Assembly (NCBI GenBank): GCA_029261995.1
Contig: JAJDAF010000011.1
Location: 48,859-112,858, forward strand
Source: Candidatus Zhuqueibacterota bacterium
GTDB taxonomy: Bacteria; Zhuqueibacterota; Zhuqueibacteria; Oceanimicrobiales; Oceanimicrobiaceae
Length of the DNA stretch: 64,000 nucleotides
Reading direction: 5' to 3'
Positions within the stretch are counted from its first letter, which is position 1. Every line of letters begins with the position of its first letter. Of this stretch, positions 1 to 8,077 are shown in pieces. The notes beneath the pieces were generated by a model. It saw nothing but the letters and a program-made list of their open reading frames with translations. It searched no databases and had not been told where the DNA came from. Both the position numbers and the translations under genes were made by a program.

Positions 1-1142
1 ATCATCTCGCTTGTGGTCAAAATGACCGCGCGCTCGATGACATTTTCCAATTCCCGAACATTGCCCGGCCACTGGTAGTGGCACAGCATTTCCAGAGCAT
101 TTGCATCGATTCTCTTGATGCATTTGCCCATCCTGCTGCAGGTCTTGCGTAAGAAGTACTGTACCAACTCCTCGATGTCCGCTTTCCTCTCGCGAAGCGG
201 TGGAAGCTGGATGTTGATAACGTTGAGTCGATAGAAGAGGTCATCTCGAAACGCGGCGTCCTGAATCAGTCGTTTCAGATTGCGATTGGTGGCTGCGAGA
301 AGCCGGACATCGGCGCGCAGTGAGCGTGCGCTACCCACGCGGCGGTATTCACCGCCTTCCAGAAAGCGCAAGAGCTTGACCTGCAGAGTGTGGCTAAGCT
401 CACCAATCTCATCGAGAAAAAGCGTTCCGGTGTTGGCGACTTCGATCAGCCCGGACTTGTTCCTGGTGGCGCCGGTAAAGGCGCCCTTTTCATAGCCGTA
501 CATCTCGCTCTCGAGAAGTGTTTCCTGAATCGCGCTGCAGTTCACGACAATAAACGGCTTATCGCGGCGGGCACTCTTGCGGTGAATGGCTTTCGCTATC
601 AGCTCCTTGCCGGTGCCGGTTTCGCCCGTGATGAGTACGGTAGAGTCGGTTGGCGCCACCTTTGCAACCAGCTCCAGCATTTCCAAAACCTCTGGGTCTT
701 TGCCGACGAACTCATCGAATTCGCGTTGCCGTGCCAGTTCATGCCGCAGATGTTTGCTCTCTCGTCGCAGAGTCGATAGCTCACACGCCCTCTCAATCAA
801 GATGGTAAGCTCTTCAACCTCAAAGGGCTTGATAAGATAGTCGTAAGCTCCGAGTTTCATGGAAGAAATGGCATTGCTAACCGTTGCGTTCGCGGTCATC
901 ATGATCACCTGGATATCCTGCGTCTGCTCCTTCAGGTCTCTCAATATTTCCACGCCGTCTTTGTCCGGGAGCACGATGTCGAGCAGCACAACATCGAAAT
1001 GCATTTTGCCCAGCAAAGCCAGTGCTTCGCCACCGGTCGCGGCCTCAGTGACATCGTAGCCTTTGCGTGTGAAAAGTCTGCCAAGGTGAACGCGAAAAGA
1101 GGTCTCGTCGTCCACCAGTAAAATTCTCTTTCTTTTCTTCAT
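1..1142 (-). CDS. Sigma-54-dependent response regulator (NtrC family), C-terminus cut by window edge
   Basis: This is an enhancer-binding activator that would be phosphorylated by a kinase and open sigma-54 promoters. The N-terminal receiver begins KRILLVDDE and carries the phospho-acceptor Asp in VVLLDIVLPDKDG and the Lys in YLIKPFE. The AAA+ domain follows, with Walker A GETGTGKE, an intact GAFTGA sigma-54 contact loop and LFLDEIGEL. The visible 380 residues end inside the WPGNVRELENVIER region, so the Fis-type DNA-binding domain lies outside the window. Its ATG overlaps the stop of the upstream histidine kinase gene by four bases (ATGA), which implies translational coupling and a cognate kinase-regulator pair. 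The target promoters are unknown. The family call is very secure. Confidence 0.95.
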   Translation of the reverse strand, partial: MKKRKRILLVDDETSFRVHLGRLFTRKGYDVTEAATGGEALALLGKMHFDVVLLDIVLPDKDGVEILRDLKEQTQDIQVIMMTANATVSNAISSMKLGAYDYLIKPFEVEELTILIERACELSTLRRESKHLRHELARQREFDEFVGKDPEVLEMLELVAKVAPTDSTVLITGETGTGKELIAKAIHRKSARRDKPFIVVNCSAIQETLLESEMYGYEKGAFTGATRNKSGLIEVANTGTLFLDEIGELSHTLQVKLLRFLEGGEYRRVGSARSLRADVRLLAATNRNLKRLIQDAAFRDDLFYRLNVINIQLPPLRERKADIEELVQYFLRKTCSRMGKCIKRIDANALEMLCHYQWPGNVRELENVIERAVILTTSEM

Positions 1143-2854
1143 GACAACTCCGCCATGGAATTTCGCGTGGCAATTGTCTCCACTTGTTTCGGATCGATTG
1201 GCAAGACGATGGTTATCGTGGTTCCGCTGTCTTCCTTGCTGAGCACTTCAATTCTGCCATGATGCCGCTCAACGATGCGGCGGCTGACAGCAAGGCCCAG
1301 CCCGGTGCCTTGTCCAGGCGGTTTGGTCGTAAAAAACGGACTGAAGATGCTCGGCATGTTATGCTGTGGGATGCCGCATCCTCGGTCAACAATCCTGATA
1401 GCGATTTCACTGTTCGGCAAGGCTTCCGTTCTCACATCAATCGATTCTCCGGGAGTGGTAAAATCAATAGCATTGATGAGAATATTGAGAAAAACCTGCG
1501 CCAGCTCGTCAGATTCCGCCAGGATCATCGGCAGACCTGACTGCAGGTAGAAATCGATTTCCGCATGCTCCTTTTGCGCTTTGTAGCGCGTCAGGAGCGC
1601 TGTATTCATCAGCAACTGATTGATGTCCGTCGATTCGAACTGTATCTTCTTGCTGCGGGAAAAATTGAGAAATCCGGTGGTGATTCGCTTACAACGGTAG
1701 ATGTCATTCTTGATGCTATGGATACACTCAAGCACGTCATCGTTGTTCTCCCAAGCCGACGAGTTGACATCGCCGAGCAACTCCGCAAGTTCCTCTACAC
1801 AAACGACTATCGCCCCCAAAGGATTGTTTATCTCATGGGCAATGCCACCGGCAAGCTCACCGATCGCCGCCAACTTGCTGGATTGCAGCAACTGTGCTTG
1901 AAGAGTTTTCTCTTCTGTGATGTCCTGGATCAGTTCCAGGACGCTGACGGTTTCTCCGGCCTCATTACGAATGGGCGCGGCAGTGAACCGGAAATGCTTT
2001 CTCTGGCCTTTGGCGGTGCGGTGTTCAAGATCGGCCTGCTCAATGACGCCGAACTGGAAACACTTCTGAGTAGGGCAGTTCGAGCAGAGCGTTCCACTGC
2101 CCCAGAGAACAGAGACACAGAGCCTTCCCTTTTGCGTGCTGAGAGGGCCAAACCAGCCTTCCGCTACCTTGTTCATCCATTCGATGCGCATGTCGCGGTT
2201 CACTAACACGAGCCCGGCGCCGATGCCGAGAATCACACTCTCCAGCTTCTCCTTCTCGCTCTCGACCTCTATCCGGCGGCGGTCAAGCTCCTTGTTCAGG
2301 CTCTCAATTTTCTTGCGGTCGTGTTGCTGCTTGTGCGACACCAGCCCCATCGATGTAGCCACGAGCAGAAAAAAAGTGAGACGAAGAACAAGCTGCAACG
2401 GGGAGAGCGCTGAAATGTCAAATTGCCCGGCGAGCACGTACACGCAGGACGAAAGCAAACCGACAGCGGCGCCGACTCGCAAACCAAAATAGAAGGCATG
2501 CAGCGCGATCAGCAGAAAGAACGCCAGGAAGAATTCGCTTTCAAATCCGCCCGTGTAACGGATGAGCCAGTGAAGAAAAAACAAGTCGAGAAAAAGCGCT
2601 GCCAGATAGAGCCGGCGCACCTGTTCAGGCCGCCAAAGGGTAGCGGCGCACAAAACGGCGCTATACGAGAAGAAGAAAACGAAATTGCATGAGAGCAAAA
2701 ACCCGCTCGGCGCTGGAATCGCTGCCACCATAAGCCACATCAGGCCACCCAGGAACGCAAGCAGGCGCAGTGCTACAAACCATGCATCAATGCTCGATAG
2801 TGGCGATCTCTGCACATGCCCATACAATTCGGCCCAAAACTGAGAGGCGCCCAT
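1139..2854 (-). CDS. Membrane sensor histidine kinase with cysteine-bearing PAS domain
   Basis: A 571-residue autophosphorylating sensor. About six hydrophobic segments occupy residues 25-175, followed by a coiled-coil linker, a PAS domain at about 205-315, a dimerisation domain with the phospho-His in GGIAHEINNP, and an ATPase domain with NILINAIDF, DRGCGIP and GTGLGLAVSRR. The PAS domain contains CSNCPTQKC, which could bind a metal or sense redox state; that is inference. The chosen ATG is preceded by AGGAGG at seven bases; a TTG 18 bases further upstream is less likely. It lies between a cyclic-nucleotide-domain gene (50-base gap) and the response regulator it overlaps by four bases, so all three probably form one operon. 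Confidence 0.93.
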   Translation of the reverse strand: MGASQFWAELYGHVQRSPLSSIDAWFVALRLLAFLGGLMWLMVAAIPAPSGFLLSCNFVFFFSYSAVLCAATLWRPEQVRRLYLAALFLDLFFLHWLIRYTGGFESEFFLAFFLLIALHAFYFGLRVGAAVGLLSSCVYVLAGQFDISALSPLQLVLRLTFFLLVATSMGLVSHKQQHDRKKIESLNKELDRRRIEVESEKEKLESVILGIGAGLVLVNRDMRIEWMNKVAEGWFGPLSTQKGRLCVSVLWGSGTLCSNCPTQKCFQFGVIEQADLEHRTAKGQRKHFRFTAAPIRNEAGETVSVLELIQDITEEKTLQAQLLQSSKLAAIGELAGGIAHEINNPLGAIVVCVEELAELLGDVNSSAWENNDDVLECIHSIKNDIYRCKRITTGFLNFSRSKKIQFESTDINQLLMNTALLTRYKAQKEHAEIDFYLQSGLPMILAESDELAQVFLNILINAIDFTTPGESIDVRTEALPNSEIAIRIVDRGCGIPQHNMPSIFSPFFTTKPPGQGTGLGLAVSRRIVERHHGRIEVLSKEDSGTTITIVLPIDPKQVETIATRNSMAELS

Positions 2855-2904
2855 TTTCGGCCTCCTGCGCAACGGCCGGGCAGAAGCAAATCGGCACGAA
2901 GCGC

Positions 2905-3381
2905 CTAATGCGTAGCAACGAACTCCTCACTTCCATACATGTCCACCAACTGCAATCGCGTCGCCTGCAACCTCTGCATCATGACGGCGGCAAAGCGTTC
3001 CATCAATGCAGATCCCAGATTAACGTCTCTGGTCACCTTGTCACGAAGACAGACTGCGTCGATGGCGATGGCGCGGGTCAACTCAGTGGCGCGCGCATCG
3101 AAATGGCAAAGGTAGGGCGGCACAAGCCATGACCAACCAACCACGTCTCCCGCACCTGCCGTTTCAATCGTGATTGCGCCGCGGCGAGGCGCGTACACCT
3201 GCAGGGCTACATTGCCCTGACGAATCAGGAAGAACTGATTCGCTGGTTGGCCTTCCCTGAAAAGGTAGTCTCCCTGAAGGAGGCGCGTGATTGATGCACA
3301 ACGCTGTATGGTTACAACATGGTCGTCTGCAACATCGCTCAAGAAGGGGTGCTCCGCCAGGTAATCTCTCAACACATCCAT
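2905..3381 (-). CDS. Stand-alone cyclic-nucleotide-binding (cNMP/CRP-N) domain protein
   Basis: A 158-residue protein made almost entirely of a CAP_ED-type beta roll. GDYLFREGQPANQFFLI and GNVALQVY match the start of such domains, and GAGDVVGWSWLV is the position of the phosphate-binding cassette. No helix-turn-helix follows, unlike CRP or FNR, so it is more likely a signalling partner than a DNA-binding regulator. The start was chosen because GGAG sits six bases before this ATG; an in-frame ATG lies at 3387 and the frame stays open to 3513. It heads the kinase and NtrC-regulator operon and may feed a second-messenger or redox cue into it (inference). Confidence 0.8.
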   Translation of the reverse strand: MDVLRDYLAEHPFLSDVADDHVVTIQRCASITRLLQGDYLFREGQPANQFFLIRQGNVALQVYAPRRGAITIETAGAGDVVGWSWLVPPYLCHFDARATELTRAIAIDAVCLRDKVTRDVNLGSALMERFAAVMMQRLQATRLQLVDMYGSEEFVATH

Positions 3382-3815
3382 AGTCATCTCCAAAAAATTG
3401 GTGCACTGCAAATGGTCAAGAAATGGAGTATTCAGAAGGAGGTTAGTAGATGAAAACAAACGAGAGGTCGAAATGTAACTGACATCCAGGCCGCGCAACA
3501 AATCGATTATCAAGATAGGAAGTCGGGCAAGAGCCTCGAGTCTTTAGTCAGGTCAGCAGGCAACCTCCTTATGTTGCTGTCAAATACACAAATTCCGTGC
3601 CGAAACCTCACGTATGAGCGGCAACGTGTAAGTCATTGTTTTTACAAATATGATGCTGTGCATGAGCACAGGACTCGGCACGTGCGCTTGCCATAGGTAG
3701 GAATTCTTAGGGCAAAAACCCCCGACTCCGGGAGTCATCGAGGAAGCATCCGCTCCACGCGCATCCAGGAGACACTCCGTATCATTCTGCTTGGGCGGAA
3801 CCAATGCGACGACTT
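3382..3815. other. Intergenic region with a short dyad
   Basis: About 430 bases between two minus-strand regulatory genes, with no convincing coding sequence. It contains the perfect dyad CTGTGC-ATGA-GCACAG at 3656-3671, which could be an operator or hairpin for the downstream operon. No clear sigma-70 promoter was found. A TGGCA element near 3710 has 11 rather than 10 bases between the GG and GC pairs, so it fails the sigma-54 spacing rule. Confidence 0.4.
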
Positions 3816-5204
3816 TCAATGTTTGGAATGCTTGTGTGGCAGGCTTTCCTTGATGCCCAGTCTTTCGATCTTGCGGTAAAAGCTGGACTCACTCAACCCC
3901 AACTCCCTGAAAGCGTGCAAGCGCCGCCCGCCGTTCAATTTGATCTTGGCAAGAATGAAATGGCGCTCGAAATCGTCCAGAGCGTGCTTCAGGGTTTTGT
4001 TGTAGTCCAGTACAAACCTGTCTTCTGACTTGCAGTGCAGATAGTCCGGCAAATCACTGACAGCGATCCTGTCACCATCTGCAAAGATCATGGCGCGCTC
4101 AATGACATTTTCCAATTCACGAACCTCCCCCTTCCATTCGAAGCCAGCAAGGAGTTGCAATACCTGAGGCTCAACACCATCGACCTTCTTGCCCATCTCT
4201 CGGGCATATTTTCGGATAAAATGCTGCACAAGCAACGCGATATCTTCACCACGTTCAGCCAGCGACGGCAGACTGATTTCGAAGACATTGAGGCGATAGA
4301 AAAGATCTTCCCTGAAGGTCCCAAGCGCAACTTCATCTTCCAGATGGTGGTTGGTTGACACGATCAGACGAACATCGATAGGGATGGGGTCGGTTGCCCC
4401 AACCGGCATGATGGAGTCTGATTCTATGGCGCGCAGCAACTTCGATTGCGCGGCGAGAGAAAGACAAGCGACCTCATCAAGAAAGAGGGTCCCGGGCGCG
4501 GCCACCTTCATGAGCCCATCTTTGTCTCGAATCGCGTTTGTGAATGCCCCTTTCGTATGTCCAAAAAGCTCGCTCTCGAACAAGGCATCCGAAATGGCGG
4601 CACAATTTACCGTGACAAATGGTGAATTGAGGCGGTGGCTATTGAGATGGATCGCACGGGCAACCAACTCTTTGCCAGTGCCGCTGTTCCCGGAAACCAA
4701 AACGTTACTTGCCGTTTTGGCGACTCTGCGAATCAGTTCGCAGACCTGGCGCATCTCGGCGCTTTTGGCTATGATGTCCCCGAAGTTATAGTCCTGTTTC
4801 AATTGCATGCGTAGCGTACGTGTTTTCTCAACCAGCTCCTGGTGTTCTAGAACACGCCTGATTTTTGCAAGCAGGGCACCAGGGTCAAATGGTCTGACAA
4901 GGTAATCGATAGCGCCAAGCCGGAATGCCTCGATCGAGGACTCCAGAGTCGCCACGCCGGCAACGATGATGACTGAAGTTTTGGGGCTGATTTGGGTAAT
5001 GATCTTGAACAGCTCAATGCCATTCATGTCCGGCAGGTCAAGTGCGACAACAGCAATCTCACAGGACTCCTGACCCAGCCTAGTCAGAGCTGCATCGGCG
5101 CAATCGGCTCCGATGCATTTGTAGCCTTGCGATTTGATTTTATGGAAGAGCCGTTTCCGTTCCCCGGCGTGGCCCTCCGCGACTAGGATTGTCCGGGCCG
5201 ACAT
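3816..5204 (-). CDS. NtrC-family response regulator with degenerate receiver and GAFTNA loop
   Basis: A 462-residue protein with receiver (about 1-120), AAA+ (145-385) and C-terminal Fis helix-turn-helix (ELGLSESSFYRKIERLGI). Walker A is GNSGTGKE and the Walker B region is TLFLDEVACL. Two departures stand out. The receiver has AEG where an acidic DD pair is expected, and Arg (YLVRPFD) where the signalling Lys should be, though the acceptor Asp in ALDLPDMNG remains. The sigma-54 contact loop reads GAFTNA instead of GAFTGA. It may therefore be controlled without normal phosphorylation, or contact sigma-54 weakly. The ATG at 5204 begins the receiver; the longer frame to 5354 adds sequence with no domain. 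A sigma-54-like promoter lies just upstream. Confidence 0.9.
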   Translation of the reverse strand: MSARTILVAEGHAGERKRLFHKIKSQGYKCIGADCADAALTRLGQESCEIAVVALDLPDMNGIELFKIITQISPKTSVIIVAGVATLESSIEAFRLGAIDYLVRPFDPGALLAKIRRVLEHQELVEKTRTLRMQLKQDYNFGDIIAKSAEMRQVCELIRRVAKTASNVLVSGNSGTGKELVARAIHLNSHRLNSPFVTVNCAAISDALFESELFGHTKGAFTNAIRDKDGLMKVAAPGTLFLDEVACLSLAAQSKLLRAIESDSIMPVGATDPIPIDVRLIVSTNHHLEDEVALGTFREDLFYRLNVFEISLPSLAERGEDIALLVQHFIRKYAREMGKKVDGVEPQVLQLLAGFEWKGEVRELENVIERAMIFADGDRIAVSDLPDYLHCKSEDRFVLDYNKTLKHALDDFERHFILAKIKLNGGRRLHAFRELGLSESSFYRKIERLGIKESLPHKHSKH

Positions 5205-5225
5205 GATATTTGAGGTCGATTTCTT

Positions 5226-5256
5226 GTTCTGAGCAGAACAGACAAGATTTGTGCCA
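5226..5256 (-). promoter_or_regulatory. Sigma-54-like promoter and overlapping dyad upstream of the 5204 regulator gene
   Basis: On the minus strand TGGCAC-AAATC-TTGTC (5241-5256) matches the -24 element exactly and the -12 element except for TTGT in place of TTGC, with correct 10-base GG to G spacing. It lies about 37 bases before the ATG. The dyad GTTCTG-AG-CAGAAC (5226-5239) sits where transcription would start, so it could be an autoregulatory operator. Confidence 0.5.
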
Positions 5257-5412
5257 GCTTCGGAGAGACTGACAAGGGTGGTACATTCCGATGAAAAATA
5301 TCTGATTTTAAAAAGCTTACGCGTGTGCAACCTGCTCCGTAAGAAAGCTGGCAACCCGCAGCATTTCTTACGGTTGGGAAATGTGCTACTACAACTGAGA
5401 CAAGGTTAGGGC

Positions 5413-6516
5413 TCAGCGTCTGGGCTTCGCTCCTTGTAGCAGTTCCTCATTGGTTGGCGCACTGGCAATGAGCTCAAGAAGCTCATTCATTGCCGATCGA
5501 GAATCTTGATCGGCGAGTCTGCGATGCAGCGCACGCAACCAGTCCATTTCGTGGTCGCTGAATAACAATTCTTCTTTGCGCGTACCACTTGCGAGGATAT
5601 CGATTGCGGGGAAAATCCTGACATCGGCCAGCGAACGGTCCAGCACAATCTCGCTATTGCCGGTGCTTTTGAATTCTTCGAAGATATAATTATCCATCCG
5701 GGAACCGGTATCAATGAGGGCTGTTGCGATCACGGTGACCGACCCGCCATTCTCGATATTTCGGGCGAGACCAAAAAACTTTCTCGGTATTTCAAGCGCC
5801 TTGGCGTCGATGCCGCCGGACATCGTACGCCTGGCGCCAGAACCAAACAAATTGAACGCCCGACCTAAACGTGTAATGCTGTCGAGCAGGACGACAATAT
5901 CCCGCCCACACTCCAGCTCGCAGCGGATGTGGGACAGCGCGAGTTCCGCCAGATTAATGTGCGAGTCCAGGCTCTGATCGTTCGAGCTTGCCAGCACTTC
6001 GGCGTTGACATTCCGGCGAAAATGGGTAACCTCCTCAGGCCGCTCGTCGATCAGCAGCACGACAATTCGAGCATCCGGTTCACTCGAGTGGATCGCGTTG
6101 GCAATTTCTTCCAGAATTCTGGTCTTGCCTGACTTTGGAGGCGAGACGATCAAGCCGCGCGTGCCCTTGCCGATGGGTGCAATCAGCTCGATCACACGCA
6201 TTGAAACATTACCGTTGTCGCCCAGCGGGATGCGCTCTTCAGGGTCAATCGGCACCAGTCGGTCGAAACGAACACGTTTCTTGAAATCTATAGGCGTGAG
6301 GCCGCATATAGAGTCAATTTCTGCGAGCTGGAGACCCTTTTTGCCGGGACGCGCGGTCCCAATCACGGCAGCGCCAGCTACCAAATCGAATGCGCGGATG
6401 ACTTTTGATGACACCCAGGTATCTTCACGATCGGGCTGAAACGAACGCGCAGGGTTGCGCAAGAAACCTCCGCCCTGTTGCAGGCGCTGAAAGACGCCCG
6501 TCACTTGTTCACTCAT
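5413..6516 (-). CDS. rho: Transcription termination factor Rho, short form
   Basis: A 367-residue hexameric RNA-dependent ATPase that terminates untranslated transcripts. Residues 5-85 hold the cold-shock-like primary RNA-binding domain (GVFQRLQQGGGFLRNP, then TWVSSKVIRAFDL). The RecA-like motor has Walker A PPKSGKT, LLIDERPEEVT, Walker B VVLLDSITR, a Q-loop region ending SGGIDAKAL and the R-loop EEFKSTGN. Compared with the 419-residue E. coli protein it starts right at the RNA-binding domain and lacks the N-terminal helical bundle. Because the cut falls at a domain border it looks like a natural short Rho or a divergent second copy, not a broken gene. It is transcribed in the same direction as its neighbours but is not obviously in their operon. 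Confidence 0.95.
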   Translation of the reverse strand: MSEQVTGVFQRLQQGGGFLRNPARSFQPDREDTWVSSKVIRAFDLVAGAAVIGTARPGKKGLQLAEIDSICGLTPIDFKKRVRFDRLVPIDPEERIPLGDNGNVSMRVIELIAPIGKGTRGLIVSPPKSGKTRILEEIANAIHSSEPDARIVVLLIDERPEEVTHFRRNVNAEVLASSNDQSLDSHINLAELALSHIRCELECGRDIVVLLDSITRLGRAFNLFGSGARRTMSGGIDAKALEIPRKFFGLARNIENGGSVTVIATALIDTGSRMDNYIFEEFKSTGNSEIVLDRSLADVRIFPAIDILASGTRKEELLFSDHEMDWLRALHRRLADQDSRSAMNELLELIASAPTNEELLQGAKPRR

Positions 6517-7383
6517 AACACTCTCTTTCTTGATCAGTTGGTTTGGGAAATTTGCCAGCCAGTCAGCAAGTCACAGCCTGATTGACCGGGCTAGCGTAAC
6601 AGGACCATCCGTTGGATGTCCACAAGGTAATTGATTTGTAATCTGTAGAGGTAGAGATCGCTCGGGCCGTGCAGTGGCGGTTCCAAGAGACGGCACTCTG
6701 AGTTCAAACATATCCACCGAAACTTGCCCGGCAGGTACAGAAATCTAGGCATCCTGCATCGGCGATGCACTCAGACAAACGGCAAGAAGAAGCGCAAACC
6801 TGCCTTCTGTTTTCTGAAAACTTCATAAATTTTTCTGGATCAAACTGGTGTCTGAGGAAAGTAGCAGCGAAAGTCAAAACCAACGCCTGCAACTTTGCAA
6901 CGCACCCTGAGAAAGAGAAAGCGGTGGACCATCATTGCGCCTGAACGGCACCCATCGCTCGCCCCAATAACGTAGGGTTGAGATGATTGACCATTCTACG
7001 CACATACCCGTGGTAAGAGTTCCAAAATTATCTATTTTTCTCACAAAGGTCATCAATACTGTAAATTCTTCAAAATTGCATGTTCAATTATGAGTCTTTC
7101 CGGTTGATAAACTCCATTCCGGGTCGATTCGATGAGATTGTCATCCAAAAGCGCCAAACTGAACTGTTGTCACGAAACGTGCTATGAAACAGATGAGTGC
7201 AAGCGTGGCTTGAAAGTCGCCATAATCCGACACAAATCAGGTGCTGCCAGTTGTGCATTCGAACGGGAATAGCAGCAGATGGAGATGATCGGGTTTTCCT
7301 CCCCAATTGCTGCCAACCGCAGGAATCCCTGACACTTGGAACCATGGCACGGAACACCAAAAACCCATTTGCCAAAGCGAGAA
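6517..7383. other. Long intergenic region upstream of rho
   Basis: About 870 bases lie between rho and the downstream end of a lipoprotein gene, both on the minus strand. Short open frames here lack ribosome binding sites, domain features and consistent codon use, and none is believable. A long rho leader used for autoregulation is possible but no structure stands out. Confidence 0.4.
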
Positions 7384-8001
7384 CTACTTGCTTCCGCAGC
7401 CGCACTCGGAAGGCAGGACGAGTCCTCGAATGTTCCAATTGATGTCAGCGCTACTGCGCTGGCTCAAGGGCAGCCATTCGTCGTCCGCTTTGGAGAAAAG
7501 CCAGTCGCCATCGGCAATAGCGGGCCCGGGGTCACAGCCCAGTGACCGAATTCTGTTTGCGTGACGAAACTCAATGCTTATCCAAAGGTCATCTCCCGAA
7601 AGGGTAAGCGGAGTCTGCAAACTGTGGGTATTCCAGGCTTGCGGTTGCAACTCGCGAACGATATCCGCGGAGTAGAGTAGCGTTCCCGGAGACGTGCCGG
7701 TGCCCCTGGCATAGACCTTCACCCTGCAGGCTTCTGGTTTGTCGAGCATGTAGAATTCGATTTCAACCAGCTCCTTCTCGGCAAGCGCACTCATGCGGCT
7801 CCTTGAAAATCTGGCGGCGCCCTCATAGGTTCCCTCACCAAGATAAGGAGCTGTCAGATTCTCATCATCATGTCTCAACTCTACCGGCTGCAATTCGCTA
7901 TCCGGACTTACGGTACCGGCATTTTCGCCGCACCCCACGATCCCGAACAACGTGATACAAACCAGCGCCGCAAATAGACGAAACTTGATCATCCTTCTCA
8001 T
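7384..8001 (-). CDS. Secreted lipoprotein with beta-sandwich-like C-terminal domain
   Basis: A 205-residue protein with a signal peptide and lipobox (FGIVGC at 19-24). The mature part shows YEGAARFSRSRMSAL, VKVYARGTGTSPGTLLYS, WNTHSLQTPLTLSGDDLWI and LGCDPGPAIADGDWLF. This series resembles a beta-sandwich module seen at the end of many extracellular Bacteroidota proteins. Its function there is not established; ligand binding or surface display is inference. The tail ends in a cysteine cluster, ECGCGSK. GAGG five bases before the ATG supports the start. It lies downstream of the TonB receptor gene, beyond a strong terminator, so it probably has its own promoter. Confidence 0.75.
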   Translation of the reverse strand: MRRMIKFRLFAALVCITLFGIVGCGENAGTVSPDSELQPVELRHDDENLTAPYLGEGTYEGAARFSRSRMSALAEKELVEIEFYMLDKPEACRVKVYARGTGTSPGTLLYSADIVRELQPQAWNTHSLQTPLTLSGDDLWISIEFRHANRIRSLGCDPGPAIADGDWLFSKADDEWLPLSQRSSADINWNIRGLVLPSECGCGSK

Positions 8002-8023
8002 CTTGGCCTCAAATCATGAATAA

Positions 8024-8052
8024 AAGGGCTGCCAGCTTCGCCGGCAGCCCTT
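8024..8052 (-). terminator. Terminator of the TonB receptor gene
   Basis: Perfect 10-bp stem AAGGGCTGCC / GGCAGCCCTT with a nine-base loop, followed on the minus strand by TTTTATT. It starts 26 bases past the receptor stop codon. Confidence 0.8.
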
Positions 8053-8077
8053 CCAAATAGGCAAACAACTTTCTATC

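Noticed and set aside
3690..3715. Sigma-54 promoter candidate near 3710
   Set aside because: There are 11 bases between the GG and GC pairs, which breaks the strict spacing rule.
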